A stretch of DNA of 64,000 nt from Rossellomorea sp. y25 (GCF_038049935.1 NZ_CP145886.1:1116001-1180000), one strand, 5' to 3'; shown: positions 26,941-36,149, counted from the first letter of the stretch. Program-made: numbers and translations. Notes: generated by a model not told the origin, from the sequence alone.

Positions 26941-26974
26941 AACAGGAAGCCCAAAAGGTTTCCTGTTTTTTTTG
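26941..26974 (+). terminator. Terminator of selO
   Basis: AACAGGAA / TTCCTGTT stem with a ten-base loop and T run. Confidence 0.88.
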
Positions 26975-27056
26975 TGTGTAAGAGGACTTTCTCATTGATA
27001 AGTCGAAACTATTCAAAGATAGTTGAGGAGAAAATGGAGATAAAGGAGTTTTTCTA

Positions 27057-27629
27057 TTGAACCAAGCATTGCTCGTGATTGATGCCCAGCAGGAATTAAT
27101 TGAAGGAAATGAAGGGGAACAAGCTGTATTCCAAAAAGAGAGGCTGATTGAAACCATCAATCGGGTCATCCAAATGGCAGCCGAAGCGGGTGCTCATCCC
27201 GTCTTTATACGGGATAAGGATGTCGGAGGCGGGGAAGGTGACGGATTCCAGGTTCACAGGGACATCCATGTTCCGGACAACGCTGTTGTGTATGATAAAT
27301 TAGCGACAAATTCGTTTTATGGTACGCCTTTATTAAGCTTTTTAAAAGACAATAAGGTTGAACATGTCGTCATCATGGGCTGCCAAACAGAATATTGTAT
27401 CGACACCGCTGTTCGGTATGCAACGGTTAATGGATTGGATGTAACCCTGGTATCGGATGGTCACTCAACGAAGGATTCATCCGTGTTGAAGGCTGAACAA
27501 ATCATCCAGCACCATAACAAGGCTTTGTATGGTCATTATAATGTAGATCATTTCTCCGACGTCAGACAATCCGATGAAGAGTTGTTTCAGCCGAAGCATG
27601 ATTATTATCGGGAGAAATACGGAATGTAG
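27057..27629 (+). CDS. Isochorismatase-like cysteine hydrolase
   Basis: 190-residue alpha/beta hydrolase of the isochorismatase/nicotinamidase superfamily. The catalytic set D9 (LLVIDAQQE), K81 (VYDKLATNSF) and C114 (GCQTEYC), with the typical cis-peptide neighbourhood, are all visible. Substrate unknown; the family hydrolyses amides or vinyl ethers. TTG start eight bases after AAAGGAG. Stands alone between terminators. Confidence 0.9.
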   Translation: MNQALLVIDAQQELIEGNEGEQAVFQKERLIETINRVIQMAAEAGAHPVFIRDKDVGGGEGDGFQVHRDIHVPDNAVVYDKLATNSFYGTPLLSFLKDNKVEHVVIMGCQTEYCIDTAVRYATVNGLDVTLVSDGHSTKDSSVLKAEQIIQHHNKALYGHYNVDHFSDVRQSDEELFQPKHDYYREKYGM

Positions 27630-27636
27630 AATAGAA

Positions 27637-27674
27637 GAGCTCATTTTGTCAGATCTGATGAGATGAGCTTTTTA
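27637..27674 (+). terminator. Terminator of the cysteine hydrolase gene
   Basis: GAGCTCAT / ATGAGCT stem with T run. Confidence 0.75.
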
Positions 27675-27723
27675 CTGTAACACAGTTATCTTTGTTCATG
27701 GGAGGCGAGGGGGTGCAGGGAAC

Positions 27724-28548
27724 CTATCTCCCAACCTGACATACCGGACAAAAATACAACCGCCTCGAAGCTGCGACCGTCTTCTCAATTTCACTCCCAC
27801 AAATAAAGCATGATGCTCCTTCCCGATTGAATACCCAATGTCGATATTTTGAGCGCTTCTCTCCTTGAGCTTTTAACTTATCAACAAGTTCAAGATCGTT
27901 TGTAATTCCCCCAGTCTTATAGGATTGCATCATTAAATGAATGATTGCCTCTGATGTTTTCATCAATTGATCTTTCGTACAGTCAATCGGACGGAGAGAA
28001 GGGTGGATGCCTGCTGCAAACATGATCTCAGATCTCAAATAATTCCCGATTCCTGCTACAAACCCTTGATCTAATAAAAAAATCGACCACTTTCTTTTGT
28101 AGAATCGTTTGTCTTTCATTCTTTGGAGCAACTCGTCCGCTGTTACTTCTTCACTCAAAATATCGGGTCCCACTTTTGCAACGAAAGGATGCTCAGGTAC
28201 CTCTTCATCACGTAGGACTTCAATATCAGATGCACTGTAAAGAAGTGCCGACTTTTTCTCATTATGTAGAGCCAATCTGAGCTGGCGGTTTGTCTTCGGA
28301 TAATTGTAAAGGTTCCTGATGTACCACTTTCCATAGAGTTGATTGTGTGAATAAATGGTGTAGCCATTGTCAAAGCGGATAAGCATGGCTTTTCCTTTCG
28401 TATCCACTCTGGTCACGATCGATCCTTTTAAAAGGTCTTCGTACTCTTCTAAATGAGGGAAGGCAAAGTACACATCTTGTACGTTTTTATTTTTAAGAGC
28501 GCGCTCTACTCCATCTGCAGCTCTTCTGATTTCCGGACCTTCTTGCAT
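27724..28548 (-). CDS. nei: Fpg/Nei-family DNA glycosylase with Gln at position 2
   Basis: 274-residue protein very similar in layout to E. coli endonuclease VIII: N-terminal EGPEIRRA, K53 in TKGKAML, YSHNQLYG, the H2TH segment (FLLDQGFVAGIGNYLRSEI) and a C-terminal zinc finger (CFICG...FCPVC). The family excises oxidised pyrimidines through a Schiff base formed by the N-terminal proline (MPEG). Here the codon after ATG is CAA (Gln), so the nucleophile is missing, while E3 is retained. The ribosome site AAAAGGAG supports this start, so a misplaced start does not explain it. It may be inactive, altered, or bind lesions without cutting. Confidence 0.85.
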   Translation of the reverse strand: MQEGPEIRRAADGVERALKNKNVQDVYFAFPHLEEYEDLLKGSIVTRVDTKGKAMLIRFDNGYTIYSHNQLYGKWYIRNLYNYPKTNRQLRLALHNEKKSALLYSASDIEVLRDEEVPEHPFVAKVGPDILSEEVTADELLQRMKDKRFYKRKWSIFLLDQGFVAGIGNYLRSEIMFAAGIHPSLRPIDCTKDQLMKTSEAIIHLMMQSYKTGGITNDLELVDKLKAQGEKRSKYRHWVFNREGASCFICGSEIEKTVAASRRLYFCPVCQVGR

Positions 28549-28687
28549 GGCAGTTTCTCCTTTTTTAGTATAGTTGTTCCCTTTTTTCTTTCCGAAGTAA
28601 CATTCGGATAGGCTGGGCTGCTCATCTGTTTCATGTTCTTGACATTATTCCAATATATTGATAAAGTTTTAAAAAATCTACATATTT

Positions 28688-28800
28688 TCTTATCCAGAGA
28701 GGTGGAGGGACTGGCCCTTTGAAGCCTCAGCAACAGGTCTGTGAAGATACTGTGCTAATTCCAGCGGGTGATTCAAACCTGATAGATAGGAGCAATCTTT
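28688..28800 (+). promoter_or_regulatory. SAM-I riboswitch (S-box)
   Basis: S-box landmarks in order: CTTATCCAGAGAGGTGGAGGGA, CTGGCCC...GAAGCCTCAGCAACAG, GTGCTAATTCCAGC, and the closing GATAG-ATAGGAG arm. It precedes mmuP-mmuM and is followed by a terminator hairpin, giving transcriptional shut-off at high S-adenosylmethionine. Confidence 0.95.
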
Positions 28801-28811
28801 TATTTGTCGGT

Positions 28812-28839
28812 GACGCACTCGTTCAGGGTGCGTTTTTTG
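28812..28839 (+). terminator. S-box expression-platform terminator
   Basis: ACGCACTC / GGGTGCGT stem with six-base loop and T run, between the aptamer and mmuP. Confidence 0.88.
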
Positions 28840-28886
28840 TTTGTCCACTTATTCCACAATATATTCAGGAGGAAGGGTGTTTTTTT

Positions 28887-30299
28887 ATGGAACACGCAGG
28901 TCAGAGTTTTAAAAGGAAGATGAAGACACGGCATTTGGTGATGCTGTCTCTTGGAGGGGTGATCGGAACCGGGCTATTCTTGAGTTCGGGTTATACGATT
29001 CATCAGGCTGGACCGTTTGGGACGATCCTTGCTTATTTGATTGGGGCGCTGGTTGTTTATCTTGTGATGCTTTGCTTAGGCGAGCTTTCTGTCCATATGC
29101 CGGAGACGGGATCCTTTCATAGTTATGCTGCAAAGTTCATTGGTCCAGGCACCGGTTACACGGTGGGCTGGTTATATTGGCTGACATGGACAGTGGCATT
29201 GGGGTCGGAGTTTACGGCGGCTGGCTTGATGATGCAGCGCTGGTTTCCTTCGATTAGTGTATGGATATGGAGCGCGGTCTTTGCTGCGTTGATTTTTGGA
29301 CTTAATGCATTGTCAGTGCGGTTTTTTGCTGAATCTGAATTTTGGTTTTCTTTAGTAAAAGTGATTTCGATTGTTGCGTTTATTGTGATCGGGGCAGGGG
29401 CGATTGTCGGGTTCATCCCTCTCGGTCAATCAGAGCCCGCTCCGTTTTTCTCGAATATCACAAGTTCAGGGTTGTTTCCGAATGGGGCATTTGCCATCTT
29501 GATGACCATGCTTGCCGTGAACTTTGCCTTTTCAGGAACAGAATTGATCGGGGTTGCGGCGGGAGAAACGGAGAATCCATCAAAATCGATTCCTAAAGCT
29601 ATCCGCACCACGCTTGTGAGATTGATCATCTTTTATGTAGGGACGATTGTCGTATTATCTGCTTTATTGCCGAGCCAGTCAGCCGGTATATTGGAAAGTC
29701 CTTTCGTAGCGGTGCTAGGACGGATTGGAATCCCATATGCCGCCGATATCATGAATTTTGTTATTATAACGGCCATTTTATCAGCCGCAAACTCAGGTTT
29801 GTATGCTTCTTCCAGAATGCTATGGTCGCTGGCAGATAAGCAAACCATCTCACCGATCTTTGCCAAATTGACTGATAGGGGAGTCCCTCTCAATGCGATT
29901 GTATGCAGCATGCTGGGAGGGGGACTGGCCTTGCTTTCAAGCATCATTGCACCGGGAACGGTCTACATCGTATTGGTTTCGGTCTCAGGCCTTGCGGTAG
30001 TGATCGTGTGGATGAGCATTAGTGCTGCCCAATTTCTATTTCGAAGACAGTATATAAAGGAAGGAAACGATGTGAAAGATCTGGCTTATCGGACGCCGCT
30101 CTACCCACTCGTTCCCATTGCGTCATTTCTGCTTTGTCTAGCTTCTTGTATCGGCATTGCCTTTGATCCCACTCAGAGGATAGCCCTTTATTGCGGAATC
30201 CCGTTTATCGTCCTTTGCTATGGAAGCTATTATCTAACACAATACGTAAAGAAAAGAGGAAAAGGTTATGTCGAATCAACTGAAGCTAAATCCCATTGA
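28887..30299 (+). CDS. mmuP: APC-family amino acid permease, probable S-methylmethionine permease
   Basis: 470-residue, 12-helix amino acid/polyamine/cation permease. The first helix carries [13 protein letters not shown], the family's substrate-backbone motif. The next gene is homocysteine S-methyltransferase and a SAM riboswitch controls both, which points to S-methylmethionine import. The frame runs back into the riboswitch, but the ATG at 28887 with AGGAGGAAGG upstream gives the proper N-terminus. It overlaps mmuM by 32 bp. Confidence 0.88.
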   Translation: MEHAGQSFKRKMKTRHLVMLSLGGVIGTGLFLSSGYTIHQAGPFGTILAYLIGALVVYLVMLCLGELSVHMPETGSFHSYAAKFIGPGTGYTVGWLYWLTWTVALGSEFTAAGLMMQRWFPSISVWIWSAVFAALIFGLNALSVRFFAESEFWFSLVKVISIVAFIVIGAGAIVGFIPLGQSEPAPFFSNITSSGLFPNGAFAILMTMLAVNFAFSGTELIGVAAGETENPSKSIPKAIRTTLVRLIIFYVGTIVVLSALLPSQSAGILESPFVAVLGRIGIPYAADIMNFVIITAILSAANSGLYASSRMLWSLADKQTISPIFAKLTDRGVPLNAIVCSMLGGGLALLSSIIAPGTVYIVLVSVSGLAVVIVWMSISAAQFLFRRQYIKEGNDVKDLAYRTPLYPLVPIASFLLCLASCIGIAFDPTQRIALYCGIPFIVLCYGSYYLTQYVKKRGKGYVESTEAKSH

Positions 30300-31218
30300 T
30301 AGTATTTTACAAAAACATTCCCCACTGATTTTAGATGGAGCATTAGCCACAGAGCTGGAATCCCATGGCTTTGATTTAAACGATTCCCTTTGGTCTGCCC
30401 GTATACTTCTTGAAAAACCGGAAGCGATTGAGAAGGTTCATGCTGATTATTTCCGTGCAGGAGCCGATTGTGCGATTACAGCCAGCTACCAGGCAACGGT
30501 GGATGGTTTTAAAAAGCGAGGAATAGAGAAACCTGAAGCGCTGGAATTAATCAAGAGAACGGTTACTCTTGCCAAACAGGCCCGGGATGAATTCTGGAAG
30601 GAAGAGAAGGGCAATGCGAATCGGCCGAAACCAATCGTTGCAGGTTCTGTAGGACCTTACGGGGCATACCTTGCTGACGGCTCTGAATACGTTGGGAACT
30701 ATGGAGTAAGTGATCAACATTTAGCAGATTTCCATTTTCCAAGAATCCAGGCATTAGTGGAGGCGGGTGCTGATTTGTTGGCATTCGAAACCATCCCGTC
30801 CTTGCAGGAAGCAAAGGTACTGGCTTCACTTCTGAAAGAATTTCCAGATACCTGCGCCTGGCTGTCTTTTTCATTAAAGGATGGAGAGACGATAAGTGAT
30901 GGAACGGGGATTGAAGAGTGCGCGTGTGTGTTCAATGACGATGAACAAATCGCTGCAATTGGTGTGAATTGTGCACCAATTCCTGCGGCCAAGAAGGCGA
31001 TAAGCGTATTAAGCAGAAACACTGACAAACCACTCATCGTGTACCCGAACTCAGGTGAGTCTTACAATGCTGAGACCAAAACGTGGCATGGGGAGGAAGG
31101 GTGCTCGGCGTTTGATGAGCAATCAGTAGTTTGGTACGAGGCAGGTGCCCGTATCATTGGTGGTTGCTGCCGGACGGATCCGGGTCAAATTGAGGCGTTG
31201 GCGAAGAGATGGAGGTAG
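30268..31218 (+). CDS. mmuM: Homocysteine S-methyltransferase
   Basis: 316-residue zinc methyltransferase that transfers a methyl group from S-methylmethionine (or SAM) to homocysteine to give methionine. Motifs: [13 protein letters not shown] at the N-terminus, the zinc cysteine in GVNCAP and the paired cysteines in GGCCRT near the C-terminus. Cotranscribed with the permease under the S-box; the start has AGAGGAAAAGG upstream. Together the pair salvages S-methylmethionine as a methionine source. Confidence 0.95.
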   Translation: MSNQLKLNPIDSILQKHSPLILDGALATELESHGFDLNDSLWSARILLEKPEAIEKVHADYFRAGADCAITASYQATVDGFKKRGIEKPEALELIKRTVTLAKQARDEFWKEEKGNANRPKPIVAGSVGPYGAYLADGSEYVGNYGVSDQHLADFHFPRIQALVEAGADLLAFETIPSLQEAKVLASLLKEFPDTCAWLSFSLKDGETISDGTGIEECACVFNDDEQIAAIGVNCAPIPAAKKAISVLSRNTDKPLIVYPNSGESYNAETKTWHGEEGCSAFDEQSVVWYEAGARIIGGCCRTDPGQIEALAKRWR

Positions 31219-31237
31219 GCAGTAACACTTAAAATAC

Positions 31238-31274
31238 AAAAAGCCCAAGTAATACATCCACTTGGGCTTTTACA
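31238..31274. terminator. Bidirectional terminator between mmuM and the glucoamylase-like gene
   Basis: AAAAGCCCAAGT / ACTTGGGCTTTT stem with A and T flanks on both sides, between convergent genes. Confidence 0.9.
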
Positions 31275-31288
31275 TTATCTTCGCTACA

Positions 31289-32650
31289 TTATTTAATAGA
31301 GAACGTCTCTTTTATCAGCAGGTCCTCAGGTGATTTCCCGATTTGATCTTGATGGAAGTAATCTCTGATGACTCCATCTTTTAAATAATTGACGATTGAG
31401 ACCATTGTCATACCTTGATCTAAGGCGAGGTAGGCTTGTGTCACTTCACCTGTTTCCACATTGACTGAATCAAGGAAGCCGTATTTCCCGTACATATCGA
31501 AACGTTTCAACGCTTGGATGTTTTTGAACGCTTCCATCGGTGCGTATTCAAGTGCAAGGAAAGTGGCGTGTGGAGTGACAGTGCCATCTGACTTATAGCC
31601 GTCCATGCCTAATGGAGTAGCGGCAAATTCTGAATAGTTATCCGGTGTGGCTGCTGGTGACATGCCCCAGGCTGCATACCCTTGCTCTTTAGCATATTGA
31701 ATCTGGATGTCTACATGACGCTTATTGTTCAAGCCAAGTGCGTTCTTCCCGAGTTCTTTCTCCTTCAGTACAAGCTGTGGCATCAATGCTTCAAACATGC
31801 TTCCTCCCCAGCTTGGTACATATTTAGTGCCCTTGTAGCTGTAATGTCCTTCGAAGACATCTACGCCGTCATATGTTTCTGTATATCCTTCAGGAATTTG
31901 AGCCTGCCAATCCCAGCTTTCAGGCATGGTGCGGAACATTCTCCACCAATGTTCTTCCGGTACGTCCTCTTTCCCGATGGCGATGTAGCTTGCTACGCGT
32001 GGTTCAGTATAGAAGGCACCATAATGATGAGAAGTATAGCTCTCGGTTGCTACATCATATCCGCCCCGCATTTGTCCTACTTCCGGTGTGTAAAGAGTGG
32101 AATAATCCATGTCCTCTACTAATGCGTGGGTCTCTTCATAGAGTTCCGGATACGCTTGTCCCACTACAACGAGTCCTGCAGATAGCCATCCATTATCAAC
32201 AGTTGAAATGAATTGCCCCCAATCTGTCATGAGCGTTGCATCTTCTGTATAGTACCAGTTGTAAAATAATCCGTTCCATTTTTCCATAGCTTTTAATGAA
32301 TTCAACGTCTTTTCGATGTTTGTCACGGCATCTTCACGTGAGATCAGGCCGACTTCCTCAGCTGAAATCGTACTCATCATATACATGGCGATGTTCGTTG
32401 GTGACGTGAATTTCTGGGCATTGATCTCCCCATTATCCATTCGTACGGCATCATAAGTGAGCCCGGTTTTCTTATCTGTAAAATCCTCGAAGTATCGATA
32501 GGTATTTTTTGAAATCGCTTTCAATTGTTTGGACAAAGCGATCTCTTTTCCTTTGGTTGTGTGCTCTGCAGAAGCCGCAGCAGGGGTTGTGGCGCTGACG
32601 ATTAGCAATAAAGCTAACAGCAAAGAAAAATATTTCTTCAAATTTGACAC
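31289..32650 (-). CDS. Secreted glucoamylase-family (PF10091-like) glycoside hydrolase
   Basis: 453 residues with a Sec signal peptide (cleavage near AASAEH). The mature part has the (alpha/alpha)6 features of the 'glycoamylase' family (NGWLSAGLVVVGQ, HHYGAFYTEPRVASYIAIG, WGGSMFEALMPQLV, WGMSPAA, GTVTPHATFLALEYAP). Characterised relatives include endo-beta-1,2-glucanases (GH144-type), so the substrate is a glucan but unproven. GTG 32650 is close to the GAAAGGA ribosome site; TTG 32641 is an alternative. A GAAACGTTTC palindrome lies 17-26 bases upstream and matches the core of the LacI operators at 47.2-48.3 kb. This suggests a shared regulator. Confidence 0.8.
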   Translation of the reverse strand: MSNLKKYFSLLLALLLIVSATTPAAASAEHTTKGKEIALSKQLKAISKNTYRYFEDFTDKKTGLTYDAVRMDNGEINAQKFTSPTNIAMYMMSTISAEEVGLISREDAVTNIEKTLNSLKAMEKWNGLFYNWYYTEDATLMTDWGQFISTVDNGWLSAGLVVVGQAYPELYEETHALVEDMDYSTLYTPEVGQMRGGYDVATESYTSHHYGAFYTEPRVASYIAIGKEDVPEEHWWRMFRTMPESWDWQAQIPEGYTETYDGVDVFEGHYSYKGTKYVPSWGGSMFEALMPQLVLKEKELGKNALGLNNKRHVDIQIQYAKEQGYAAWGMSPAATPDNYSEFAATPLGMDGYKSDGTVTPHATFLALEYAPMEAFKNIQALKRFDMYGKYGFLDSVNVETGEVTQAYLALDQGMTMVSIVNYLKDGVIRDYFHQDQIGKSPEDLLIKETFSIK

Positions 32651-32664
32651 TTCCTTTCAATTTG

Positions 32665-32678
32665 GTGAAACGTTTCGA
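32665..32678. promoter_or_regulatory. Palindromic operator-like site upstream of the glucoamylase-like gene
   Basis: GTGAAACGTTTCGA around the perfect palindrome GAAACGTTTC (32667-32676), just downstream of a TATACT (-10-like, minus strand 32690-32685). It shares the AAACGTTT core with CCGAAACGTTTTGG at 47191, 48294 and 48336. Confidence 0.5.
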
Positions 32679-32900
32679 TTAAAGTATACAAGAGTGATCA
32701 AGAGACGTATATCACTCAATAGTAACAATTATCTGAAAATAAGAAGTAGGTATATTACATCTCTTGTGAGTCTTTTATACTAGTGGAATCGGCAAGTAAA
32801 CTCTATAGCCAGATCCGTCTCTCAATGCATAGAGTGCTAACATATTGAAACGCTACTATCTTTTTCTTTCTGGATAAAGTGTTATTGGTTTTTATTAAAG

Positions 32901-32972
32901 AGGGACGTGGGGACAGGTTCCTTGTCCCGACACCCTTTTCATGAATGGGACAAGGAACCTGTCCCTAGTCCC
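32901..32972. repeat. Interspersed GGGAC repeat, copy 3
   Basis: AGGGACGTGGGGACAGGTTCCTTGTCCC...GGGACAAGGAACCTGTCCCTAGTCCC: two internal near-palindromes arranged as a larger inverted repeat, ending just beyond the stop of the minus-strand oxidoreductase, where it may act as a terminator-like structure. Confidence 0.6.
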
Positions 32973-32977
32973 ATGCC

Positions 32978-33877
32978 CTACTCAATCATCCCGACAATCC
33001 TCTCACAAATTTCATGGGTTACGAGTGAATCCTCAATCGATGGGTCAGGCGTTGTACCATTTTGCACACAAGCTATGAAATGATCCACTAAATCATAAAA
33101 CCCACGCTTATACAAAGTAGGCTCCCAATCACCAAATGAAGAAGAGCTGACTTCTTTATTATGATAGTGAGTCGTTTCCACGAGACTGTCGACGACATAT
33201 TTATGATGTCCTGCAGAGTACTCGATGATTTCTTCCGTCACACCGCCATCACGGTTCATGATGCCCACAGCGGTACAGCCGTCACCGATCAACTGGATGA
33301 CTAAATGATGAAGCTTGTCTTCTTTTTTTAGATGCTGAACCCTTACATCCTGAACCTCTGTATCCATTAAGAATCGCAGAGTATCTACAACATGGATGAA
33401 ATCTTCTACGACGAACCTTCTGGCGTAATCAGGTAAAGCGTATCTGTTTTTTTGCATAAGAAGGAAGCTCGGTTTTCCGTGTTCTTTAAGCTCTTTCACT
33501 TTTGGTATGAAACGCCTGTTGAAACCAACCATAGCGATTTTGCCACTCTCTTTTGCAAGCTGGACGATTCTTTCGGTTTCGTGAAAGTTCAAGGAAATCG
33601 GCTTATCTATGTAAACGTTGATGCCATTCTCGAGTAGTTTTTCCGTTATTTCAAAGTGTGCTTCGGTAGCCGTACTCACAAATGCTGCGTCTATATTGGT
33701 TGCTATCAGTTCTTCTACAGTCTGTACCTTTTCCTGGATCCGATATTTGTTTGCCAGAGCATTCAGGGTTTCAGCATTCCTCGTGCAAAGCACCAGCTCG
33801 ACTCCTTCTTTTTCAGAGAGAACTGGCAGGTAGGCTTTCTTGGCGATATCTCCTAATCCGATAAGTCCGATTTTCAT
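32978..33877 (-). CDS. Gfo/Idh/MocA-family oxidoreductase
   Basis: About 299-residue NAD(P)-dependent dehydrogenase. N-terminal Rossmann motif IGLIGLGDIAKKAYLP, then the family signature DKPISLNF (Lys of the E/DKP motif) and a C-terminal sheet domain with HVVDTLRF. Usually acts on sugars, inositols or related polyols; substrate not predictable. The frame extends upstream 28 codons, but ATG 33877 follows GGGGTG and gives the canonical start. It is not in an operon. Confidence 0.88.
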   Translation of the reverse strand: MKIGLIGLGDIAKKAYLPVLSEKEGVELVLCTRNAETLNALANKYRIQEKVQTVEELIATNIDAAFVSTATEAHFEITEKLLENGINVYIDKPISLNFHETERIVQLAKESGKIAMVGFNRRFIPKVKELKEHGKPSFLLMQKNRYALPDYARRFVVEDFIHVVDTLRFLMDTEVQDVRVQHLKKEDKLHHLVIQLIGDGCTAVGIMNRDGGVTEEIIEYSAGHHKYVVDSLVETTHYHNKEVSSSSFGDWEPTLYKRGFYDLVDHFIACVQNGTTPDPSIEDSLVTHEICERIVGMIE

Positions 33878-34046
33878 GATTTTCACCCCGTTGTTTATTT
33901 TGTAGCTTCCTTTCATTATATTAATCTTGATTGATATATCAAATGTAAGGCTTTTCTGCATGAAGATCCCTTTTAATCGTGACTAATGTGCATCTACTGA
34001 AACACGAACAATTAACATATTGATAAAAATAATATTCGTATTTCGG

Positions 34047-34075
34047 TTGAATAATTAATTTGGGTCTGGTATAGT
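34047..34075 (+). promoter_or_regulatory. Sigma-A promoter of the guanine riboswitch unit
   Basis: TTGAAT (34047-34052), a 17-base spacer, TATAGT (34070-34075), about 27 bases before the aptamer. Confidence 0.75.
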
Positions 34076-34101
34076 AGCACAGTACTGATTTTACATATCG
34101 T

Positions 34102-34173
34102 TACTCGTATATCCTCGGTAATATGGTCTGAGTGTTTCTACCTGGTTCCCATTATAAGAACTAGACTACGAGT
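34102..34173 (+). promoter_or_regulatory. Purine riboswitch aptamer, guanine class
   Basis: P1 arms ACTCGTA / TACGAGT, P2 CTCGG / UCUGAG with the ATATGG loop element, J2/3 GTTTCTACC, P3 CTGGTTC / GAACTAG and J3/1 ending in AC before TAC: the specificity base (position 74) is C, which selects guanine/hypoxanthine rather than adenine. About 185 bases separate it from the nucleosidase start. I could not find a clear intrinsic terminator in that stretch, so the mode of control is unresolved. Confidence 0.88.
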
Positions 34174-34357
34174 TGAAGTATTCGGTTTTACGCCTTTTTT
34201 GACGTAGCCACTTTGTGATGCACATCCCTGTTCACCACCTATACTTTGACTTCGAAGGTCTGGAAAGTAGAAACCACTCTACATGTTCTGGATCTTTTTC
34301 TTTTGGTCAAAACAACGAGATATCAACATCAGGAAAAAACGAAAAAGGAGAGATTTA

Positions 34358-35227
34358 ATGAAAAAGAAACTGGCTTTATTCGCATCATTATCCTTACTCG
34401 CATTGTCCTTATTTACTGGATGCAGTTCCACTTCACAGACTGCAGCTAAGGAAGAAAAGGCAGAGAGGCCCATTATGATTCAAGGTCCAATGCCGATTGA
34501 AGCTGAAAAGTTTGCAGGGAAATTAGAAAATGTGAAAGAAGAAAAATCGGGATCATTTGTTTTTTATATAGGAACGCTTGATGATTATCCTGTCATCGTT
34601 GCCAAAACCGGTAAAGGGATGGAAAACACGGCAGCAGCTACTGCGGTAGCCATTGAGAAATACGATCCAATCGCCATCATCAACCAAGGAACATCAGGTG
34701 GACATGACCCTGAACTACATGTATTTGATATCGTATTAGGAGAAAGAACCGTGAACCTGGGTTCATTGAAAACTGCTGACAAAGCTGATAACGAAGGAAT
34801 TGATCCAACCGTCTGGAAGCCGATGGACTTAATGGCTTCTGAAGGCAGTGCAGGTGAAGACCCAAATGCTGAAAAGATCCGTTATTACGATGGAGACAAG
34901 GACTTACTTGAAGCTGCCAAAGCAGTGAAGGATACATACACTGATGGTAAGATCGTCGAGGGCACAATCGGATCTGCCGACGTGTGGAATAATGAAGTGG
35001 ACCGCATCCAATGGTTCCATGAGAAATACGGTACTTCTGTAGAGGAGATGGAAGGTGCCGCAGCAGCACAGATTGCCGGTGCATATGATGTAGCGTTCCT
35101 GGGAATCCGTGTACTGTCCAATAACAAGACAAACGGTGGAGCATACAACCCGGAAACCGCATCATCGAATCAGGAATATGTCTATGAAGTGGTGAAAGAA
35201 TATATTTCCACTATGGAAAATAAATAA
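34358..35227 (+). CDS. Lipoprotein MTA/SAH nucleosidase-like (PNP/UDP family)
   Basis: About 289 residues. A lipoprotein signal with lipobox LFTGC is followed by a nucleoside phosphorylase/nucleosidase fold: GTLDDYPVIVAKTGKGMENTA, INQGTSGG, and the active-site EMEGAAAAQIA loop where the Glu contacts ribose. Typical MTA/SAH nucleosidases (about 230 residues) are cytosolic; this one should be membrane-anchored outside the cell, releasing a purine base from an external nucleoside. The start at ATG 34358 follows AAAAGGAGAG. It is the only gene under the guanine riboswitch. Confidence 0.88.
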   Translation: MKKKLALFASLSLLALSLFTGCSSTSQTAAKEEKAERPIMIQGPMPIEAEKFAGKLENVKEEKSGSFVFYIGTLDDYPVIVAKTGKGMENTAAATAVAIEKYDPIAIINQGTSGGHDPELHVFDIVLGERTVNLGSLKTADKADNEGIDPTVWKPMDLMASEGSAGEDPNAEKIRYYDGDKDLLEAAKAVKDTYTDGKIVEGTIGSADVWNNEVDRIQWFHEKYGTSVEEMEGAAAAQIAGAYDVAFLGIRVLSNNKTNGGAYNPETASSNQEYVYEVVKEYISTMENK

Positions 35228-35233
35228 TGTTGT

Positions 35234-35292
35234 GGGGCCAGCCCCCTGGTAAACTAATGCGTTAGTGAGCCGGGGGCTGGCCTCTTTTTTAT
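35234..35292 (+). terminator. Terminator of the nucleosidase gene
   Basis: GGGCCAGCCCCC / GGGGGCTGGCC stem with T run. Confidence 0.9.
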
Positions 35293-35363
35293 ATAAAAAG
35301 TTTTACACATTTTGTTAAAGGGAAGAAAGAAGGAAGACACGTTTTTAATAGGAGGAATACAGA

Positions 35364-36149
35364 ATGGCTAAAACAATTTTCATTACAGGAGCAGGAAGTG
35401 GTCTGGCAAGAGAAGCATCACTCGGTCTTGCAAAAAAGGGCCACCGTGTGATTGCGACGACAGAGCTTACTTCCCAGAAAACCGATCTTATGAGGGAAGC
35501 GGAAGAGCAAAATCTGGATATAGAAGTATTCAAGCTCGATATTACAAACTCCAGAGATCGGGAACAGATTACCAAATATGATTTCGACGTATTTGTAGCA
35601 AACGCAGCGATCAATGAAGGCGGACCACTCGGAGAAGTTCCTATGGACCGTTTCCGTGCACTATTTGAAGTGAACGTCTTCGCAACCCTTGAAACCGTTC
35701 AACTGGCCGCAAGGAATCTTGTGAAAAAAGGAAGCGGAAAGATCGTGTTCATGAGTTCCATGGCAGGGATATCAGCGACACCATATGTGGGTCCTTACAC
35801 AGCAACGAAGCACGCCATTGAAGGAATTGCTCAAACCTTGAAATCGGAGCTTGAAGAGTTCGGAGTGAAGGTTGCAACCATCAACCCGGGTGCGTTCGAG
35901 ACCGGCTTCAATAAAAGAAGCGCAGAGGAAATCTGGAAATGGTTCGATGATGAAAAGAACTTTACCCGTAAAGAAGATATGCTAAAACAGCAGGAAGGGT
36001 TAAAAGACCAGTTCGATCCGGAAGACATGATTCAAAAGATGATTGAAATCATCCCCGCCGAAAACCATAAATTCCGTACGGTTTATCCGGAAGAAACGGA
36101 GAAGCAGCTGAAGGAAACCCAGCAGGAACGTTGGGAAATGAAAATTTGA
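35364..36149 (+). CDS. Short-chain dehydrogenase/reductase
   Basis: 261-residue classical SDR: cofactor motif TGAGSGLA, the NAA motif (VANAA), catalytic Ser in FMSSMAG and YTATK (YxxxK), with PGAF after it. The substrate is unknown; the C-terminal tail is charged and glutamate-rich. ATG preceded by AGGAGG. Monocistronic, between two terminators. Confidence 0.92.
   Translation: MAKTIFITGAGSGLAREASLGLAKKGHRVIATTELTSQKTDLMREAEEQNLDIEVFKLDITNSRDREQITKYDFDVFVANAAINEGGPLGEVPMDRFRALFEVNVFATLETVQLAARNLVKKGSGKIVFMSSMAGISATPYVGPYTATKHAIEGIAQTLKSELEEFGVKVATINPGAFETGFNKRSAEEIWKWFDDEKNFTRKEDMLKQQEGLKDQFDPEDMIQKMIEIIPAENHKFRTVYPEETEKQLKETQQERWEMKI

Noticed and set aside
28719-28886. N-terminal extension of the mmuP frame
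   Set aside because: The extension runs through the SAM riboswitch and terminator; the ATG at 28887 has the ribosome site.
32665-32678. cre (CcpA) site upstream of the glucoamylase-like gene
   Set aside because: It is palindromic around CG but does not fit TGNAANCG; better explained by the LacI operator core.
34174-34357. Intrinsic terminator for the guanine riboswitch
   Set aside because: The TTTTTT at about 34195 is not preceded by a convincing stem, and the GTAGA/TCTAC hairpin near 34268 lacks a proper T run; not called.
34680-35165. 161-codon minus-strand frame opposite the nucleosidase
   Set aside because: Shadow of the lipoprotein nucleosidase gene, with unnatural composition.
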